A stretch of 64,000 nucleotides of DNA from an uncultured Lachnospiraceae bacterium (GTDB lineage: Bacteria; Bacillota; Clostridia; Lachnospirales; Lachnospiraceae), in NCBI GenBank assembly GCA_944381635.1, contig CALWLY010000013.1:26820-90819 (forward strand), read 5' to 3'. Position 1 is the first letter of the stretch; the number at the start of each line of letters is the position of its first letter. The translations under genes were made by a program, and so were the position numbers. This document shows positions 59,390-64,000 of the stretch, in pieces. Below the pieces are notes generated by a model. It saw only the letters and a list, made by a program, of their open reading frames with translations, made no database searches and was not told the origin of the DNA.

Positions 59390-60730
59390 ATGAGTTCGAA
59401 TCAGAAAAACAGTCACAATAAAAAGGCAAAACAGGAACTGAAGTCTTATGTAGCCTTACTTGGTTCCGACAGGAAAGTGCTGGCAATGGTTATTGCGGTG
59501 GTTATTGTTGCAGCCGCTGTTTTGATAGGTGTTGGTGTTTTGATCGGGTCTCTGACAGGAAACGAAAAGGAAACAGATGTTTCCACAGCAGTAACGGAAG
59601 AGACTGTGCAGAGTGAAACTACGGAACAGAGTCAGGCGGAGACGATACCGGAAGAAGTTCCCCAGGTAGCATTGGAAAAGGATGCTTATCCGGAGATCAA
59701 TGATCTGATAACCAGATATTATCAGGCCACCGCAGACGGCGACGTGGAGACGATCAAATCTTTGAAAGATTATACGGAAGAAGAAGAACTTCTGCGTATT
59801 GAAAAGAAAAGTGTTTACATTGAAGAATATCAGAATCTGGAATGCTATACAAAACAAGGTCCTTTGGACGGAACATGGCTTGTCTATGCGGTATATGATG
59901 TAAAATTCGCAAACGAAGACACACCGGTTCCGGGAATGACGGCGCTTTATGTATGTACCAACGAGGATGGAAGCTACTACATTCATGACGGTGAACTGGA
60001 TGATGCGGTGGCGGATTATCTGGCGGAAATCTCTGCTCAGGATGATGTAATAGAACTGAACAACAAAGTGCAGGTGCGTTACAACGAAGCAATCAACGCG
60101 GATGCACAGCTGGCCGCTTATCTGGAACAGATGACAAAAGATGTCAAGGCAGCGGTAGGTGAGGAGCTTGCCGCAACAGAGGCAGAGAGTACACAGAGCG
60201 CTGAAGGCGAAACTTCCCAGTCAACCGGCGAGGGAGAGTTTGCGGCAGGCACGCAGGTAAAAACCACGGATGTGGTGAACGTAAGAAGTTCTGACAGTGA
60301 AGAGGCAGACCGGATCGGACAGGCAGAGGCAGGACAGGAATTTACGATTTTGGAAAGCAAGGCAAACGGCTGGTCCAAAATCGAATTCGAAGGTCAGGAG
60401 GCTTATATCAAGTCTGAGTTTTTGACGCCTTCTGACAGCGCGGACACCAGTCAGGAAGAATCTGCAGAAGACACTTCTGAAAACAGCGGCAGTGATGAGA
60501 GCAGCGATACCTCTTCAAGCAGCAGTTCTTCTTCCAATGTTCCAAACAGCGGAGAATACCGTGTGGAAGATACTTTAAATATCCGTAAGTCAGCCAGTGA
60601 GTCGGCAGAGAAGCTGGCAGTGGTTTATCCGGGAGAAACCGTAGAGATCCTAATGAAACAGGCAGACGGATGGACGAGAGTTCGATACAACGGAGAGACA
60701 GGATATATTAAATCCGATTTGTTGAAATAA
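59390..60730 (+). CDS. Membrane-anchored protein with two bacterial SH3 domains
   Basis: A 446-residue protein. A basic cytoplasmic start precedes one membrane helix (about 26-50), a Thr/Glu-rich linker, and a globular domain (about 95-230, NTF2-like in look: INDLITRYYQATADGDVETI). Two SH3b domains follow: about 287-343 (VVNVRSSDSEEADRIGQA) and about 388-446 (LNIRKSASESAEKLAVVYPG), separated by a Ser/Asp-rich linker. Such SH3b pairs bind peptidoglycan, so it probably sits in the cell wall. No catalytic domain is seen. It follows the tRNA gene. Confidence 0.8.
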   Translation: MSSNQKNSHNKKAKQELKSYVALLGSDRKVLAMVIAVVIVAAAVLIGVGVLIGSLTGNEKETDVSTAVTEETVQSETTEQSQAETIPEEVPQVALEKDAYPEINDLITRYYQATADGDVETIKSLKDYTEEEELLRIEKKSVYIEEYQNLECYTKQGPLDGTWLVYAVYDVKFANEDTPVPGMTALYVCTNEDGSYYIHDGELDDAVADYLAEISAQDDVIELNNKVQVRYNEAINADAQLAAYLEQMTKDVKAAVGEELAATEAESTQSAEGETSQSTGEGEFAAGTQVKTTDVVNVRSSDSEEADRIGQAEAGQEFTILESKANGWSKIEFEGQEAYIKSEFLTPSDSADTSQEESAEDTSENSGSDESSDTSSSSSSSSNVPNSGEYRVEDTLNIRKSASESAEKLAVVYPGETVEILMKQADGWTRVRYNGETGYIKSDLLK

Positions 60731-60759
60731 GGGATTGCTGTAAAATGTAAAAAGGAATC

Positions 60760-60857
60760 ATGCCCCGAGGTATGAACCCACGATTAGAAATCTGTTTTCA
60801 AAGTGCAGATATTTTCTGCATGCAGATTTACGGTGGGACAGCCTCGGGGTATTTTTC
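60760..60857 (+). ncRNA. Candidate structured RNA or complex terminator
   Basis: About 98 nt fold into one long interrupted hairpin: 60760-60770 with 60842-60852 (11 bp), CCCAC with GTGGG, AAATCTG with CAGATTT, and an apical TGCAGA/TCTGCA. A short T-run (TATTTTTC) follows. It ends the SH3 gene or forms the 5' leader of the oxidoreductase gene. It matches no RNA family I can name. Confidence 0.5.
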
Positions 60858-60884
60858 TATATATAAGAAAGAGAGGTATTTTTT

Positions 60885-61886
60885 ATGAGTTTTCATGTGG
60901 GAATTCTGGGAGCTGGCGGTATTGCAGGGACGATGGCGTCCACGATAGCCAAAATGAAAGGGGTTAAATGCTATGCAGTGGGTTCGCGTACGCTGGAAAA
61001 AGCCCAGACATTTGCCAAACAGTTTAAGTGCAAAAAGGCTTACGGTTCTTATGAGGAGCTGGTGGCAGACAAAAAGGTGGATTTGGTCTACATTGCCACT
61101 CCCCATTCGGAACATTATGAGAATATGAAGCTTTGTATCCGATACAAAAAACCCATACTCTGTGAGAAGTCATTCACGGCAAATGCTGAGCAGGCAGAAG
61201 AAATTTTCAGACTGGCAAAAGAAAATAATGTCTTTGTCACAGAGGCAATCTGGACAAGATATATGCCTTTTTTGAAAAACATAAAAGATGTGGTAAACAG
61301 CGGTATGATCGGTGAGCCCAAAATGCTGACGGCTAATCTTGGTTATCCGATCAGTCAGGTGCCCAGGCTGATAAAGCCGGAGCTTGCCGGCGGTGCACTT
61401 CTTGATGTAGGTGTGTATCCGATTCATTTTGCTTCCATGATTTTCGGAAGCGATATCGAAAAAGTGACATCCACGTGTACCTATACGCCTACCGGGGTGG
61501 ATGAGCAGAACAGTATCACCATTCAGTACAAGGATGGCAAAATGGCAGTTCTTCACAGCTCTATGCTGATTAAGTCTGACCGCAAAGGAATCATACAGGG
61601 AAGCAAAGGATTTGTGATCGTTGAAAATATCAACAATTATGAAGGAATGACGGTGTATGACAGCAATGGAAAGAAAATCGCTTCCTACAAACCGCCGCGC
61701 CAGATTACAGGGTATGAGTATGAAGTGGAGGCCTGCAGAAAAGCTCTTGAAGAAGGAAAACTTTCCTGCGAAGAGATTCCCCACGAGGAGACTCTGCGGA
61801 TTATGAAATTTATGGATGCTTTGAGAAAAGAATGGAAAATTGTCTATCCTTTTGAGAAGCAGCCTGAAGAAAAGAAGGAAAACTGA
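60885..61886 (+). CDS. Gfo/Idh/MocA family oxidoreductase
   Basis: A 333-residue NAD(P)-dependent sugar-type dehydrogenase. Rossmann motif GILGAGGIAGTMAS at the N-terminus, the nucleotide-site block IATPHSEHYENMKLC, and the catalytic EKSFTANAEQAEEIF (the EKP-type motif reads EKS here). The C-terminal beta domain includes GGALLDVGVYPIHFA. The substrate cannot be assigned; trans-1,2-dihydrobenzene-1,2-diol dehydrogenase-like members look similar. AGAAAGAGAGG precedes the ATG. Confidence 0.88.
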   Translation: MSFHVGILGAGGIAGTMASTIAKMKGVKCYAVGSRTLEKAQTFAKQFKCKKAYGSYEELVADKKVDLVYIATPHSEHYENMKLCIRYKKPILCEKSFTANAEQAEEIFRLAKENNVFVTEAIWTRYMPFLKNIKDVVNSGMIGEPKMLTANLGYPISQVPRLIKPELAGGALLDVGVYPIHFASMIFGSDIEKVTSTCTYTPTGVDEQNSITIQYKDGKMAVLHSSMLIKSDRKGIIQGSKGFVIVENINNYEGMTVYDSNGKKIASYKPPRQITGYEYEVEACRKALEEGKLSCEEIPHEETLRIMKFMDALRKEWKIVYPFEKQPEEKKEN

Positions 61887-62000
61887 CAGAAAAGTTTTTG
61901 AAATATATACAGTGCGCTGTGTTCCGGAAAGTTTTATCGTATAAAAGCGAAAAAAACGAGAAAGCTAAGGATAAAAACTTTCACAGACAGGAGCGCGAAA

Positions 62001-62432
62001 ATGAAAAAAGATGATTTAGAACTATTGCGGGATTTGGAAAGATGCGCCAGTCTCGGAAAAAAGACGGCAGAGGTCATGGAAGAAAAAATCTCTGACAACA
62101 CCATGGCGGCTCAGCTCTTCAGACAGAAGCTGAAATATTCTCAGTTACATGACCGGGCAGAAGAGATTCTTTTAAGAGAGAACGGAAAAACATATCGGGA
62201 AAACAGGGTGGAAGAAGGCATGCTGGCAGGGAAGCTTCATGCCTCTACGCTGTTTGATGTAAGCAGCACACATCTTGCAGAACTGCTTATTCATTCCAGC
62301 AGCCGGGAACTTTCCGGGGTATGGAAAGCTATGAATCATCATCCTCAGGCAGAGGGAATGTCTCAGGAACTGGCAAAAGAATTTCTGACTTTCGAGGAAA
62401 AAAATATAGCAGGATGGAAGAAATATCTGTAA
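62001..62432 (+). CDS. Small helical protein of unknown function
   Basis: A 143-residue, almost wholly helical protein (MKKDDLELLRDLERCASLG ... FLTFEEKNIAGWKKYL). Heptad-like hydrophobics suggest a four-helix bundle, reminiscent of ferritin-like or DUF2383-type proteins, but no metal-ligand set is clear. The start follows ACAGGAGCGCGAAA. It lies between the oxidoreductase and gdhA, in the same direction. I do not recognise it. Confidence 0.6.
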   Translation: MKKDDLELLRDLERCASLGKKTAEVMEEKISDNTMAAQLFRQKLKYSQLHDRAEEILLRENGKTYRENRVEEGMLAGKLHASTLFDVSSTHLAELLIHSSSRELSGVWKAMNHHPQAEGMSQELAKEFLTFEEKNIAGWKKYL

Positions 62433-62504
62433 AAATGGAAGACAGTGAGGAACACGCGTTTTGTTAATTTACAAAAAATTTTATTTAGTAATGTAATAAA
62501 GTGC

Positions 62505-62533
62505 TTGCGAAATGAGAAATCACGTTATATAAT
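62505..62533 (+). promoter_or_regulatory. gdhA promoter
   Basis: TTGCGA (62505-62510) and TATAAT (62528-62533), 17 bp apart, 42 nt before the gene. Confidence 0.75.
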
Positions 62534-62535
62534 AA

Positions 62536-63909
<1,374 letters not shown>

Positions 63910-63923
63910 GAAAAATAATTTAT

Positions 63924-63968
63924 GGGGCTGTCGCACTAAGTGATTAGTGCGATGCCCCTCTTTTCTTT
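63924..63968 (+). terminator. Terminator after gdhA
   Basis: GGGGC and a 9-bp TCGCACTAA/TTAGTGCGA stem stack into one hairpin (63924-63958), followed by a T-rich stretch. The remaining bases to 64000 show nothing recognisable. Confidence 0.85.
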
Positions 63969-64000
63969 CCCAATAAACCAAATGCCGGGCTAAACAAAGC

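Overview
The window reads as the chromosome of a spore-forming, low-to-moderate GC Clostridia, most likely a member of the Lachnospiraceae. Reasons: Gram-positive gene families throughout, a spoIIGA-sigE-sigG sporulation block, a DUF5688 gene, a division cluster with a SpoVD-type PBP carrying KTA instead of KTG, an AroK-AroQ fusion, many TTG starts that decide real genes (including ftsZ and murA), and dense intrinsic terminators. The assignment is inference from gene content; no rRNA is present.

Layout. 1-6.5 kb: lepB 3' end, rnhB, yraN, pgeF, a two-component system and a GNAT acetyltransferase. 6.6-11.3 kb: an accessory patch with a GH43-like enzyme, an AraC regulator fused to a degenerate GyrB-like ATPase domain, a small DUF6440 gene, paired repeats (83-bp direct repeats, inverted 84-bp multi-hairpin elements, palindromes), an IS66 relic and a zinc-ribbon/NADase-translocator-like surface protein. 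11.3-24.3 kb: housekeeping genes (PRPP synthetase, DUF512 radical SAM protein, der, plsY, gpsA, purF, asnB) broken by envelope proteins of unknown role, an ATPase and an IS200 insertion. 24.6-27.9 kb: a heparinase II/III-type lyase and an unsaturated glucuronyl hydrolase.

28.1-44.4 kb is the division and cell wall (dcw) cluster: a SpoVD/FtsI-type transpeptidase gene, murD, ftsW/spoVE, murA, divIB and ftsZ. The transpeptidase gene is cut in two by an 8,192-bp element carrying three large serine recombinases, a DUF6870-like small protein, a SulP anion transporter and an endonuclease Q. Both junctions can be read directly. The P-type arms are imperfect 27-bp inverted repeats (20/27) around a 2-bp GG core, and precise removal would restore one in-frame gene of 579 codons. 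This resembles the skin-type elements that interrupt sporulation genes and is the main discovery of the window.

44.7-64 kb: an alpha-L-fucosidase, then spoIIGA-sigE-sigG with Spo0A boxes upstream, ymxH, nrdR, a five-gene oligopeptide/nickel-type ABC transporter, yqeG, aroE, an aroK-aroQ fusion, efp, a DUF5688 gene, tRNA-Arg(CCG), an SH3-domain envelope protein, a Gfo/Idh/MocA oxidoreductase, a small helical protein and gdhA. Promoters and terminators are listed where both boxes, or a stem plus T-run, can be seen.
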